A stretch of DNA of 64,000 nt, taken from NCBI RefSeq assembly GCF_040222955.1, contig NZ_JAVKCA010000018.1:62001-126000 (forward strand), given 5' to 3'. The position numbers and the translations under genes are program-made. Below, one piece after another: positions 9,197-17,712 of this stretch. How positions within the stretch are numbered: position 1 is the stretch's first letter; each line of letters opens with the position of its first letter. The stretch comes from Marinoscillum sp040222955. Its GTDB lineage: Bacteria > Bacteroidota > Bacteroidia > Cytophagales > Cyclobacteriaceae. The notes beneath the pieces were generated by a model. That model made no database searches, was not told where the DNA came from, and saw nothing but the letters and a program-made list of their open reading frames with translations.

Positions 9197-9208
9197 TGCA
9201 AACGATTG
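9197..9208. promoter_or_regulatory. Partial LacI/GalR-type operator
   Basis: TGCAAACGATTG matches twelve positions of the 14-bp LacI/GalR consensus TGNAANCGNTTNCA, but the final two bases (AG instead of CA) break the palindrome. It resembles the complete site upstream of pckA. It stands about 140 bp upstream of the channel gene and 286 bp upstream of the GH15 gene. It may be a weak or decayed site, or chance. Confidence 0.25.
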
Positions 9209-9493
9209 AGCTTTTGGTTAATAAGTAATCCACGAAATGTTATATTTCTGGGGAAATATTTCACTTTTCTGGGTGTGAGGTGGAAGACTACCCGGGTTTA
9301 ATGGTTTGAGGTCACATGGTAGGGGCATAAATGACCAGGGATTCGGAATAGTTGAAATTATTGGTATTTCAAGAAAACTAATTGAAAATTATTTTTATTA
9401 TAATGTTATATCCTTTTATTTTATGAATTGATAAAAAAATGACCATTATTGTTTAATCATTTGAATTCCACTCATCTTAATAAAATTCCTCCT

Positions 9494-11275
9494 ATGCAAA
9501 GACACACTTATGATTATGGTGTAATTGGCAATTGTGCATATACCGCTCACATTCATACTGACACCAGCATTGCCTGGATGTGCTGGCCAAGATTTGACAG
9601 TAGTTTCATTTTTGGTAGTCTGCTGGATAAAGAAAAGGGTGGAGAGTTTTCCGTGAAGCCACTGGAGCCTGATTTTAAGACCAAGCAATATTATGTAGAG
9701 AACACCAACATACTCTGTACTGAAGTGGTGTCAGAGACTGGGAAATACCGGGTGACCGATTTTGCGCCCAGATTTTATCAGAATGATCGGTATTATCGAC
9801 CGCTCATGCTGGTGAGGAAGATAGAGCGACTGGAGGGCAACCCCAGGTTGGTGGTAAAATGTGCCCCAAAGGGTAACTATGGTGAGATCAATCCACAGGC
9901 CACCATGGGGAGTAACCACATTCAGTTTTTGGGATTGGACGCCCATGTACGTTTGACCACAAACATCTCACTCAACTATGTAATGAGCGAGGAGAGCTTT
10001 GTGTTGAATGAAAATAAATACCTGGTTTTCACCTATGGGGCACCACTTGAAGGGCCACTACTTGAAACGATTGAAAATTTTCTATACAAAACAAAGAATT
10101 ATTGGCGTGATTGGGTGAAGACTGCCAATATTGTGAATTTTTATCAACGAGCGGCCATTCGATCTGCCCTCATTCTTAAAATCCATCAGTATGAGGATAC
10201 GGGTGCCATTATTGCAGCGGCTACTACCAGTTTGCCTGAGTCGCCCGGAAGTACCCGAAATTGGGATTATCGCTATTGCTGGATGCGGGATACCTACTAT
10301 ACCCTCAATGCCTTCAATAACATTGGACACTTTGAGGAATCCGAGAAGTATTTTCACTATATCCTCAATACCACAATAGAAGAGACCAACCGCTACCAAC
10401 CGCTCTACGGCATTAGCGGGCAGAAAGCCCTGATCGAGAAGGAGCTTGATTTGGCAGGATATATGGGAAACCAGCCCGTTCGAATCGGTAACGATGCCTA
10501 TACTCACATTCAAAATGATGTCTATGGACAGGTGTTGATCTCATTGCTTCCTCTCTATGCGGATAAGCGAATTATATTCACTGAGCGATTTGACTCATCT
10601 GAGCTGGTCAGCAAAACACTGGATATGATAGAGAAAACGTTTGACGAAACGGATGCTGGTTTGTGGGAATTCAGGAATTTGCGCCAGCATCATTGTTATA
10701 CTTACCTTTTTCACTGGACGGGCAGTAGTGCAGCGCTGAAAATAGCTGATGTGATAGGAGATAAAGCCATGGGTGAAAAAGCTGCACGGTTGCAAAAGCG
10801 CTCACGGGATATGATTGAGAAATGCTACGTGCCTTCCAAGAAGGGCTATGCTCAGGCCGTAGGAGTGGAGCGCATGGATGCCAGCACCCTACAGCTCATC
10901 ATGATGAACTATCTGGATGGCAACACGCAGGAGGCCAAGGATCACTTGAAGGCCCTGGAAAAGGAGCTACACGCCAAAGACGGACTTTTCTACCGGTATA
11001 AACATCAGGACGACTTTGGGGCACCAGAGACCACTTTTCTAATTTGTGCCTTCTGGTATGTAGAGGCCCTGGCATGCGTGGGCAGACTGGATGAATCCAT
11101 CAGGTATTTTGAGAACATCCTCTCTTACTCCAACCACGTGGGGCTGCTCAGTGAAGACGTTAATGAAAAGGATGGAGGCATGTGGGGTAACTTCCCACAG
11201 GCATATAGCCATGTAGGTCTGCTCAATGCAGCCTCCAGAATCGCAAGAAAACTTGATAAGCCTGACTTCTTATAG
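9494..11275 (+). CDS. Glycoside hydrolase family 15 protein (trehalase/glucoamylase-like)
   Basis: 593 residues, cytosolic (no signal peptide), GH15 throughout. An N-terminal beta-sandwich domain (YGVIGNCAYTAHIHTDTSIAWMCWPRFDS) leads to an (alpha/alpha)6 barrel with NWDYRYCWMRDTYYTLNAF, GNQPVRIGNDAYTHIQNDVYGQ, the probable general acid in DAGLWEFRN, and MWGNFPQAYSHVGLLNA near the C-terminus. I chose the ATG at 9494 because the 15 codons in frame upstream would need a TTG start and do not fit the family, which begins just before YGVIGN. The gene converges on a trehalose-6-phosphate synthase/phosphatase, so trehalose is the likeliest substrate; glucoamylase or dextran glucosidase activity cannot be excluded. 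Its TAG directly abuts the TAA of the opposing gene. Confidence 0.88.
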   Translation: MQRHTYDYGVIGNCAYTAHIHTDTSIAWMCWPRFDSSFIFGSLLDKEKGGEFSVKPLEPDFKTKQYYVENTNILCTEVVSETGKYRVTDFAPRFYQNDRYYRPLMLVRKIERLEGNPRLVVKCAPKGNYGEINPQATMGSNHIQFLGLDAHVRLTTNISLNYVMSEESFVLNENKYLVFTYGAPLEGPLLETIENFLYKTKNYWRDWVKTANIVNFYQRAAIRSALILKIHQYEDTGAIIAAATTSLPESPGSTRNWDYRYCWMRDTYYTLNAFNNIGHFEESEKYFHYILNTTIEETNRYQPLYGISGQKALIEKELDLAGYMGNQPVRIGNDAYTHIQNDVYGQVLISLLPLYADKRIIFTERFDSSELVSKTLDMIEKTFDETDAGLWEFRNLRQHHCYTYLFHWTGSSAALKIADVIGDKAMGEKAARLQKRSRDMIEKCYVPSKKGYAQAVGVERMDASTLQLIMMNYLDGNTQEAKDHLKALEKELHAKDGLFYRYKHQDDFGAPETTFLICAFWYVEALACVGRLDESIRYFENILSYSNHVGLLSEDVNEKDGGMWGNFPQAYSHVGLLNAASRIARKLDKPDFL

Positions 11276-13441
11276 CAGGCTTTTCAGGAGTTTCCTGATG
11301 TCATGAAAGTCAGTGACCCGATATTTGGCCGCTGACGAGGTAGTGCCCACCTTGATGGTGTAGGCACTATCCGGCATGACTTTGAAAGTGTCCTCGTCTG
11401 TCCAGTCATCTCCGCAGGCCATCACAAAGTCTGAAGGGTGCTTATTGAGCCACACCGTGGCAGCACGTCCTTTGTCAATTTCAGAATTTTTGATTTCCAC
11501 GACTTTATTGCCTTCCAGTACTTTCAGGTTTCGGTCTACGGTAATGTATTTCAGGTGACTGGTAAGCTCTCTGGTACGGGCCTCTCCCAGGCCGGTTTCT
11601 ACCTTGCGGTAATGCCAGACCAGTGAGTAGTCCTTTTTCTCTACAAAACTTCCGGGAGTACGATCCACGTAACCATCCAATACCTTCATGATAGGACCTT
11701 TCCAATTGTCATTCAGGCTGGTAAGTGTTCTGAATTTTTTCCCTTTTTCTTTGATCCAAACGCCATGCTCGGCTATGATTTCCAGATCAAACTCAGACAG
11801 CCAGTCCTCCAGGGTGTCTCTGCCTCTGCCACTGATTACGACCACCCGGTTTCTTTTGTCTGCAGTCAGTTTGGCCAGGATTGCCTTCAATCCTTTATCT
11901 GGTTTGGTTTTCAAAGGATCACTATCAAATCCTACCAATGTGCCGTCATAGTCCAGAAAGATCATTCGCTTCTTGGCGGCCTGATAACCTTTGGTGAGTC
12001 TTGAAGTGATGGTTTTGTCTAGCAGTTGGGTTTCCAGGGCCTTCTGCTCATGCTTGATGTGGTTCAGACGTTCCATGAACAGGTTCACCCAGTGGTGGAT
12101 GTTGTACCTCTGCAACGATCGCTGCATGCTGATCATATTGGCCATTTGTTTTTTAACAGGCATCGTCAACGCCGTTTTGATGGCATTGACTAGTTCACCC
12201 ATATCGTTTGGATTGATGAGGATGGCGTCAGAGAGTTCTTTGGAAGCTCCGGCCATTTCGCTCAGGATAAGTACCCCTTTTTTGTCCAGCTTACTGGCAA
12301 TGAATTCCTTACAAACAAGGTTCATTCCATCTCTCATGGGAGTGACCATGGCCACCTCGGCCATTCGATAAAATGCAGACAGTGCATTGAGCGGGAAGGA
12401 GCGATAAAAATAGTGAATGGGGGTCCAGTTCAATCGGGAATAATTTCCATTGATCCGGCCCACAAGGAGGTCTATTTCTTCTTTGAGTTCCTTGTATTTA
12501 CCTACCTGATCTCGTGAAGGTACCACGACCATGAGCAGAGATACTTTTTCTCTATAGTCGGGGTTTTGCTCCAGAAACAATTCAAAAGCTTTGAGTCGTT
12601 GTGGAATACCCTTGGAATAATCGAGCCTGTCGATAGAGAGTATGAGCTTTTGATCACCGATGGATTCTCGATATCGGGCTTCTCTTTCCAGGGTTTCCTT
12701 TGCTGCAGCAGATTCAGCGTATTTGTCATAGTCAATACCCATGGGCAAGGCATCCACCATCACTTTTCTGTTGTCCACATTGATCATTCCATTGCTATTG
12801 CCGAGCCCCGCCAATCTGTTGACTGATGAGAGAAAGTGCCGCATGTCATCGTAGGTGTGGAAGCCGAGAAAGTCTGCTCCCAGCATGCCCTCCAGTAACT
12901 CTCTGCGCCATGGCAGCAGTCTGAAAGACTCATAGGATGGAAAGGGGATGTGAAGGAAAAAACCAATGCTGGCCTTTGGAGCAAATTCTCTCAACATCTC
13001 AGGTAAAAGCAGGAGCTGATAATCGTGTACCCAAATGGTGTCTTCTGGCTCCAATACCTCGGCGATGGCACGGGCAAATTTGCGGTTTACCTTCTGATAG
13101 GCACGCCACATGTCATCATCAAAAACGATGTATTGATTGAAATAGTGAAAATTCGGCCAGAGGGTCTCGTTGCTGAAACCTTCGTAGAACTCCTCAATCT
13201 CGGTATTGGTGAGAAATACCGGTTTCATGCTCTCTGTTTTCAGCTTTTTGGTGATCTCTTTTTGATGATCAGTTTTAGAGACTGCCAGTCCGGGCCAGCC
13301 GATCCAGATGTTGTCTCCATCTTTGTATATAGACCCTAGTCCCGTGGCAAGTCCACCCTCGCTGGGCATATAGTTATACTTTCCGTTCTCCTGAGAGATT
13401 TTTACCGGTAATCTGTTTGATACGATGATCGTTTTGGCCAT
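11270..13441 (-). CDS. Bifunctional trehalose-6-phosphate synthase/phosphatase (OtsA-OtsB fusion)
   Basis: 723 residues. Residues 1 to about 475 are a GT20 glycosyltransferase (UDP-glucose plus glucose-6-P to trehalose-6-P), with SNRLPVKI and the sugar-donor loop GGLATGLGSI at the start, IWVHDYQLLLLP near residue 140, and VTPMRDGMNLVCKEF around residue 365. Residues from about 490 are a HAD-type trehalose-6-P phosphatase: motif I FLDYDGTLVGF around residues 492-502, motif II VVISGRGRDTL, and motif IV GDDWTDEDTF around residue 676. The fusion makes trehalose in one polypeptide, as in yeast Tps2-like proteins and many Bacteroidota. It faces the GH15 gene, so synthesis and probable degradation are adjacent but on opposite strands. 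Confidence 0.95.
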   Translation of the reverse strand: MAKTIIVSNRLPVKISQENGKYNYMPSEGGLATGLGSIYKDGDNIWIGWPGLAVSKTDHQKEITKKLKTESMKPVFLTNTEIEEFYEGFSNETLWPNFHYFNQYIVFDDDMWRAYQKVNRKFARAIAEVLEPEDTIWVHDYQLLLLPEMLREFAPKASIGFFLHIPFPSYESFRLLPWRRELLEGMLGADFLGFHTYDDMRHFLSSVNRLAGLGNSNGMINVDNRKVMVDALPMGIDYDKYAESAAAKETLEREARYRESIGDQKLILSIDRLDYSKGIPQRLKAFELFLEQNPDYREKVSLLMVVVPSRDQVGKYKELKEEIDLLVGRINGNYSRLNWTPIHYFYRSFPLNALSAFYRMAEVAMVTPMRDGMNLVCKEFIASKLDKKGVLILSEMAGASKELSDAILINPNDMGELVNAIKTALTMPVKKQMANMISMQRSLQRYNIHHWVNLFMERLNHIKHEQKALETQLLDKTITSRLTKGYQAAKKRMIFLDYDGTLVGFDSDPLKTKPDKGLKAILAKLTADKRNRVVVISGRGRDTLEDWLSEFDLEIIAEHGVWIKEKGKKFRTLTSLNDNWKGPIMKVLDGYVDRTPGSFVEKKDYSLVWHYRKVETGLGEARTRELTSHLKYITVDRNLKVLEGNKVVEIKNSEIDKGRAATVWLNKHPSDFVMACGDDWTDEDTFKVMPDSAYTIKVGTTSSAAKYRVTDFHDIRKLLKSLL

Positions 13442-13530
13442 AATGCTTTACTTTCTCTTTTAAAGATACAATCCTTAGTTCTTTTTGTTAGAAAAGAGTG
13501 ATGGGTCAATGCAAAGAATGGGCCGGGGTT

Positions 13531-14331
13531 TTACCCAAAGTTATTTCTTAATCTTATCTTGGTAAGTCTTCTCTTCGTATCTAAAGGGAAATCACCCTTC
13601 ATCATCCAATCGTAAAAGCTAGGTTCCTTTTGTAAAACTTCTGATACGAGCTTTCCACGATGTTTTCCGAAATTGAAGGTTTCTTCGCCTTTGTCATTGT
13701 AGACCATCCTGCCGGCCAAATCCACCATTTTCTGATTGGTCAGTTCATGAAGGATGTTCATGTCATTGGTGATGGTGCCTAATTCTTTTCCAAGAAGATC
13801 CTTGACGGTCTCACCTTCATATTTATCTATCTGAGCCATCAATACCTCATAAGTAGCCTGAGTGTCAGCCAGGGCGCTATGGGCATTTTCCAGTGGTTTG
13901 CCACAGTAAAACTGATACGCAGCAGAGAGGTTTCTCTTTTCCATCAGGTGAAAAATTTTCTGAGCATCCACCAGTTTTCGGTTATCTACCTCAAAATCCA
14001 CATTGGCTCTTAGAAACTCCTCCACCAGCATAGGCACATCAAACTTCAGGATATTGAAGCCAGCCAGGTCGCAGCCCTCCAGCCACGTGGCCAGGGATTT
14101 GGCCACCTGCTTGAAATTAGGTTCGTCCTTGACATCCTCGTCATATATGCCATGAATCAGGCTGGTTTCCAGGGGAATAGGGATGGTGGGGTTGATGCGT
14201 CTGCTTTTTTCTTCAACCGTGCCATCGGGCATTACTTTAAGTAACGCCATTTCCACTATTCGGTCATTGGCAATATTAGTACCTGTGGTTTCCAGGTCAA
14301 ATACGACCAATGGGTTTTTTAATTTGAGCAT
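13531..14331 (-). CDS. DEDDh 3'-5' exonuclease with ExoX-like C-terminal domain
   Basis: 266 residues. The DnaQ-like nuclease motifs are in order: ExoI VFDLETTGTNI (residues about 9-19), ExoII FNILKFDVPML around 95, and ExoIII HSALADTQAT around 152, with the His typical of the DEDDh subgroup. After the nuclease fold, about 55 C-terminal residues (TFNFGKHRGKLVSEV then PSFYDWMMKGDFPLDTK) match the small domain found at the end of ExoX-like nucleases. It probably acts in DNA repair or as a proofreading-like exonuclease; no polymerase domain is attached. Its ATG overlaps by one base the stop of the upstream Mur-like gene, so the two are translationally coupled. Confidence 0.9.
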   Translation of the reverse strand: MLKLKNPLVVFDLETTGTNIANDRIVEMALLKVMPDGTVEEKSRRINPTIPIPLETSLIHGIYDEDVKDEPNFKQVAKSLATWLEGCDLAGFNILKFDVPMLVEEFLRANVDFEVDNRKLVDAQKIFHLMEKRNLSAAYQFYCGKPLENAHSALADTQATYEVLMAQIDKYEGETVKDLLGKELGTITNDMNILHELTNQKMVDLAGRMVYNDKGEETFNFGKHRGKLVSEVLQKEPSFYDWMMKGDFPLDTKRRLTKIRLRNNFG

Positions 14332-14933
14332 TATGCCTTTGATTTTAGGGCTGAGTAAAACTGGTCATCGGAGACGCCAATGCGGTTAAGCAACGCTTTG
14401 GCTCCGGCGGCATGATTCGGAAAACGAACATTCTCTGTCTTGACGGTCACAGAACCTCCACTTGTCTTCAAAGAAAAACCACCTGAGACAACCTCGGCGT
14501 CCAGAGAGGTATATTCTATCTCTTTTACATCTTCACGCTCTTTTTTACCCATGAGTAAAGCCACATCGTCATCCTCAAAATAGAGGAAACAACCTGCTTT
14601 GGGTAGGTTGTCGGCCAAGGTCTCAAACTCTGCGAGGTAGCTATCGAAAGAGTCGTATGAAGATGGTATGTCTTCTTCTATTTTGTGAATCAAAAGGATA
14701 TGAATGCCCAATTGATGAAAGATGGCCTTTCCATTGTGCTGGTCATCACCCCCCTTCATGATCACGATGGGGGCGTCTGTACTGGTGAACTCGGTGCCAA
14801 GGGTATAGAAATCCGCGGGTTTGTTGATATGCTTCAATACCAGTTCTACGATTTCGAAAATTTCCTCTACACCATGGTTGCCTCCAATGTATATGCGCTG
14901 TTTATTTTTAATTAGGTCTGTGTTTATCTGCAT
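14331..14933 (-). CDS. Mur-ligase-like protein lacking the ATP-binding loop (possible pseudoenzyme)
   Basis: 200 residues. The fold looks like the middle domain of Mpl/MurC-type ligases: a nucleotide-binding start (RIYIGGNHGVEEIFEIVELV), then DAPIVIMKGGDD, LGIHILLIHKIEED and a segment FDSYLAEFETLADNLPKAGCFLYFEDDD that mirrors the MurC/Mpl 'sf..Y...F..f...lP..G.lv...DD' pattern. The GTxGKTT P-loop is replaced by GGNHGVEE, so ATP binding in the usual way is unlikely, and the N- and C-terminal Mur domains are absent. I chose the ATG at 14933; the frame can extend to a GTG at 14996, but the extra residues do not resemble the fold. It is coupled to the exonuclease gene by a one-base overlap. It may bind a cell-wall precursor or act structurally; the function is unknown. 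Confidence 0.65.
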   Translation of the reverse strand: MQINTDLIKNKQRIYIGGNHGVEEIFEIVELVLKHINKPADFYTLGTEFTSTDAPIVIMKGGDDQHNGKAIFHQLGIHILLIHKIEEDIPSSYDSFDSYLAEFETLADNLPKAGCFLYFEDDDVALLMGKKEREDVKEIEYTSLDAEVVSGGFSLKTSGGSVTVKTENVRFPNHAAGAKALLNRIGVSDDQFYSALKSKA

Positions 14934-15091
14934 GGGTTTGTCATCTCTGAATTTCAAAAATAAACCAAAAAGGATCGGGGGCAAACTTTTAGACACATTA
15001 CACCGGAACTAGATTTATCCACAGGGTAGTTTGTTGGTAAGTGGTGCAAAATCACTCGTTCCACAAAGGTGTCAATTCGCACCCTAGTACC

Positions 15092-15099
15092 TAAGTTTG
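15092..15099 (+). promoter_or_regulatory. Candidate -7 element of the dnaB promoter
   Basis: TAAGTTTG is an exact match to TAnnTTTG, 24 bp before the dnaB ATG, in the 190-bp spacer divergent from the Mur-like gene. I see no clear TTG at -33, so the call rests on the -7 match and position. Confidence 0.35.
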
Positions 15100-15123
15100 C
15101 TAAAGGAATTCAAAACGTAACAT

Positions 15124-16671
15124 ATGGAGGGAGGGAAATCATCGGCACTAAAGGCCACAGCTAAAAACAGGAGACTTACCGTAGGGGATCTTTCCAGACA
15201 ACTGGGGAAAGTACCACCTCAGGCGGTGGAAATTGAGGAAGCTGTGTTGGGTGCCCTGATGCTCGAAAGAGATGCTCTCACCAATGTAATCGAAATATTA
15301 AAGCCTGAGAGTTTTTACAAGGATGCTCACAGGATGATTTTTGAAGCGATTGTTCAGCTGTTTAACAACAGTGAGCCGGTAGATATCAAGACGGTTGTTC
15401 ATCGCCTGAGAAAGAATGGGCATCTGGACATAGTAGGAGGAGCTTATTACGTGTCAGACCTCACTACCAAGGTGAACTCCGCTGCCAATATTGAATACCA
15501 CGCCCGTATCATTGCAGAGCAATCGATCAAAAGGGAGTTGATTCAGATTTCCTCTGAGATTCAGCAGGATTCTTACGAGGATACCACCGACGTTTTCGAT
15601 CTTTTGGACAAAGCCCAGCAGGCTCTTTTCGACGTATCTGAGTCGCATATCAGGAAGAACTATGATAAAATGAATGCCCTGATGCATCAGGCCATTCAGG
15701 AGATTGAAGATCGTAAAAATCAAAAAGATGGCCTTACGGGTATCGCCAGTGGATTTACCTCACTGGACCGGATTACTTCAGGCTGGCAGCGTTCAGATTT
15801 GGTCATTATTGCGGCAAGGCCTGGTATGGGTAAGACGGCCTTTGTGGTATCTGCACTTAGAAATGCCGCCATTGACTTCAAAACGCCAGTAGCTATTTTC
15901 TCCCTGGAGATGTCTTCTGTACAGCTGGTGCACAGGATGGTGTCAGCAGAAGCGGAGCTGGAGAGTGATAAGCTGAGAAGAGGAAACCTTCAGGCATATG
16001 AGTGGCAGCAATTGATCAGTAAGACAGGCAAGCTTTCAGAAGCGCCAATTTTCATTGATGATACTCCGGCCTTGAGTATTCTGGAGCTTCGTGCCAAGAG
16101 TAGACGACTGGTGGCTCAGCATGGAGTTTCCCTCATAGTGATTGACTACCTGCAGCTCATGACAGGGGATACTTCCAAGAGTAGTGGAGGGAATCGTGAA
16201 CAGGAAATCGCCTCTATATCAAGAGCGCTGAAAGGAATAGCCAAGGAACTAAATGTACCGGTGATCGCTCTGTCTCAGTTGAGTAGGGCAGTGGAAACAC
16301 GAGGTGGTGACAAGCGTCCACAACTTTCCGACCTTAGGGAATCGGGATCTATCGAGCAAGACGCGGATATGGTAATGTTCCTTTACCGCCCTGAATACTA
16401 TGGTATGACTCAGGATGAGAATGGTATGCCACTGCAGGGGATTGGTGAAGTGATTATTGCAAAAAACAGACATGGCAAGCTGGAGAATGTTCAGTTGAAA
16501 TTCATCGGTAAGTTCACCAAGTTTGAAGACCTGGATGCCTCCATCAGTGCGACCAACGATACCTATGGAAGTTCGTTCCCAACCACTGGCCCTTCTAATT
16601 CCGATTTTACCATTACCATACCAAGCAAGGCCAATAAAAAGGATGGTGGCGATGACGAAATGCCATTCTAA
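15124..16671 (+). CDS. dnaB: Replicative DNA helicase DnaB
   Basis: Hexameric 5'-3' helicase that unwinds DNA at the replication fork. 515 residues, typical length. The N-terminal helical collar domain starts at about residue 30 (PQAVEIEEAVLGALMLERDA). The RecA-like C-terminal domain has Walker A ARPGMGKTA at about residues 228-236, the motif IFSLEMSS, Walker B SLIVIDYLQLMTG around residue 338, and PQLSDLRESGSIEQDADMVMF. The C-terminus is an acidic tail ending DGGDDEMPF, common in Bacteroidota DnaB. There is no intein insertion. The dehydrogenase gene's ATG follows the TAA with no spacing. Confidence 0.97.
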   Translation: MEGGKSSALKATAKNRRLTVGDLSRQLGKVPPQAVEIEEAVLGALMLERDALTNVIEILKPESFYKDAHRMIFEAIVQLFNNSEPVDIKTVVHRLRKNGHLDIVGGAYYVSDLTTKVNSAANIEYHARIIAEQSIKRELIQISSEIQQDSYEDTTDVFDLLDKAQQALFDVSESHIRKNYDKMNALMHQAIQEIEDRKNQKDGLTGIASGFTSLDRITSGWQRSDLVIIAARPGMGKTAFVVSALRNAAIDFKTPVAIFSLEMSSVQLVHRMVSAEAELESDKLRRGNLQAYEWQQLISKTGKLSEAPIFIDDTPALSILELRAKSRRLVAQHGVSLIVIDYLQLMTGDTSKSSGGNREQEIASISRALKGIAKELNVPVIALSQLSRAVETRGGDKRPQLSDLRESGSIEQDADMVMFLYRPEYYGMTQDENGMPLQGIGEVIIAKNRHGKLENVQLKFIGKFTKFEDLDASISATNDTYGSSFPTTGPSNSDFTITIPSKANKKDGGDDEMPF

Positions 16672-17661
16672 ATGAAAGCAATTGTAGTCAGAGCGATTGA
16701 TCAAAAGTACAATCTGGAGTTTTCAGAGGTTGCTGATCCGATTCTGAGACCAGATCATTGTCTGGTGAAAATAAAAGCAGCCGCTCTTAATAGGCGTGAC
16801 TACTGGATTTCTGTGGGAAAATATCCCGGAATCAAAGATGGGGTGATTTTGGGTTCGGACGGATGTGGAGAGGTAATGGAGGGAGATCCGGCCTGGATAG
16901 GAAAGACCGTTCTGATCAATCCGAACATCAATTGGGGCGATAACCCCGAACATCAATCTGCACAATACTCCATTCTGGGGACCCCTGAAAATGGAACTTT
17001 CGCAGAATATTTAGTGATACCAACCAATCGTTTAGTGGAAAAGCCTAAACATCTGAGTGATACAGAGGCTGCCGCATTCCCACTAGCCGCGCTTACTGCT
17101 TATCGGGCAGTATTTAGAAAGGCCGGCATTCAGGGAAATCAAAAAATACTCGTGACCGGCGTAGGAGGCGGGGTGTCTCAATTTGCTTGCGCTTTTGTAC
17201 TGGCTCTGGGAGCCGAGGTGTATGTGACCAGCAGTAGCGACACCAAGCTGACCAGAATGATTGAAATGGGTGCTTCCGGAGGGTTTAACTATGGTAATCC
17301 GGAATGGGTGAAAGAAGCGGGTGGAAAAGTGAATAAGTTTGATGCCATCATTGACAGTGCCGGGGGAAACGCCATCAATGACTACCTGCGGTTGATTCAG
17401 CCAGGGGGATATATTGTGGTTTATGGTAGTACTACCGGGAAAACAGAAGGACTTGATTTGTTCAGATTATTCTGGTCACAAGCCTCTATTGTGGGATCTA
17501 CCATGGGCAACGACGAGGAATTCACATCCATGATTGCGTTCATCTCTCAGCATCAGATCAAACCGATTGTTGATTCCGTGCATCCATTTGCCCAGGGGAT
17601 AGAGGCAATTCAACAAATGGGAACTTCCAGTCAGTTTGGAAAAGTGGTTTTAGAGATGTAA
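16672..17661 (+). CDS. Zinc-independent alcohol dehydrogenase / quinone oxidoreductase-like protein (MDR superfamily)
   Basis: 329 residues of the medium-chain dehydrogenase/reductase fold. The N-terminal GroES-like catalytic domain contains VKIKAAALNRRDYWISVGKYPG and GSDGCGEV. The Rossmann domain carries KILVTGVGGGVSQFACAFVLALGAEVYVT, which has the NADPH-type glycine motif. The Cys cluster of the structural zinc site and the catalytic zinc ligands of true alcohol dehydrogenases are not seen, which points to the quinone reductase/zeta-crystallin side of the family. The start codon directly follows the dnaB stop, so the two are cotranscribed, though a functional link is not evident. A strong bidirectional terminator follows. 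Confidence 0.88.
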   Translation: MKAIVVRAIDQKYNLEFSEVADPILRPDHCLVKIKAAALNRRDYWISVGKYPGIKDGVILGSDGCGEVMEGDPAWIGKTVLINPNINWGDNPEHQSAQYSILGTPENGTFAEYLVIPTNRLVEKPKHLSDTEAAAFPLAALTAYRAVFRKAGIQGNQKILVTGVGGGVSQFACAFVLALGAEVYVTSSSDTKLTRMIEMGASGGFNYGNPEWVKEAGGKVNKFDAIIDSAGGNAINDYLRLIQPGGYIVVYGSTTGKTEGLDLFRLFWSQASIVGSTMGNDEEFTSMIAFISQHQIKPIVDSVHPFAQGIEAIQQMGTSSQFGKVVLEM

Positions 17662-17663
17662 TA

Positions 17664-17692
17664 AAAAGCGTCTGGCATGTCCAGACGCTTTT
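17664..17692. terminator. Bidirectional intrinsic terminator between the dehydrogenase and amt genes
   Basis: Perfect 12-bp inverted repeat AAAAGCGTCTGG / CCAGACGCTTTT around the 5-base loop CATGT. The flanking A and T tracts give a U-tail on both strands, so it can end both convergent transcripts. Confidence 0.85.
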
Positions 17693-17712
17693 CAGGTTAG
17701 TGGTTTCAGGTG

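Larger units (their letters stand above)
9057..9493. other. 437-bp AT-rich divergent intergenic region
   Basis: The spacer between the potassium channel gene (minus) and the GH15 gene (plus) holds no convincing gene. The short minus-strand ORF that starts at 9264 overlaps the start of the channel gene and has no family features. The spacer contains a -7-like element for the channel gene (9078-9085) and an incomplete LacI/GalR-type half-palindrome (9197-9208). The last 130 bases before the GH15 gene are extremely AT-rich, and I could not pick a promoter there. Confidence 0.6.

Noticed and set aside
9034..9264. Short minus-strand ORF over the start of the K+ channel gene
   Set aside because: 76 residues, overlaps the channel's start in another frame, no signal peptide or family, and would be read through the likely channel promoter.
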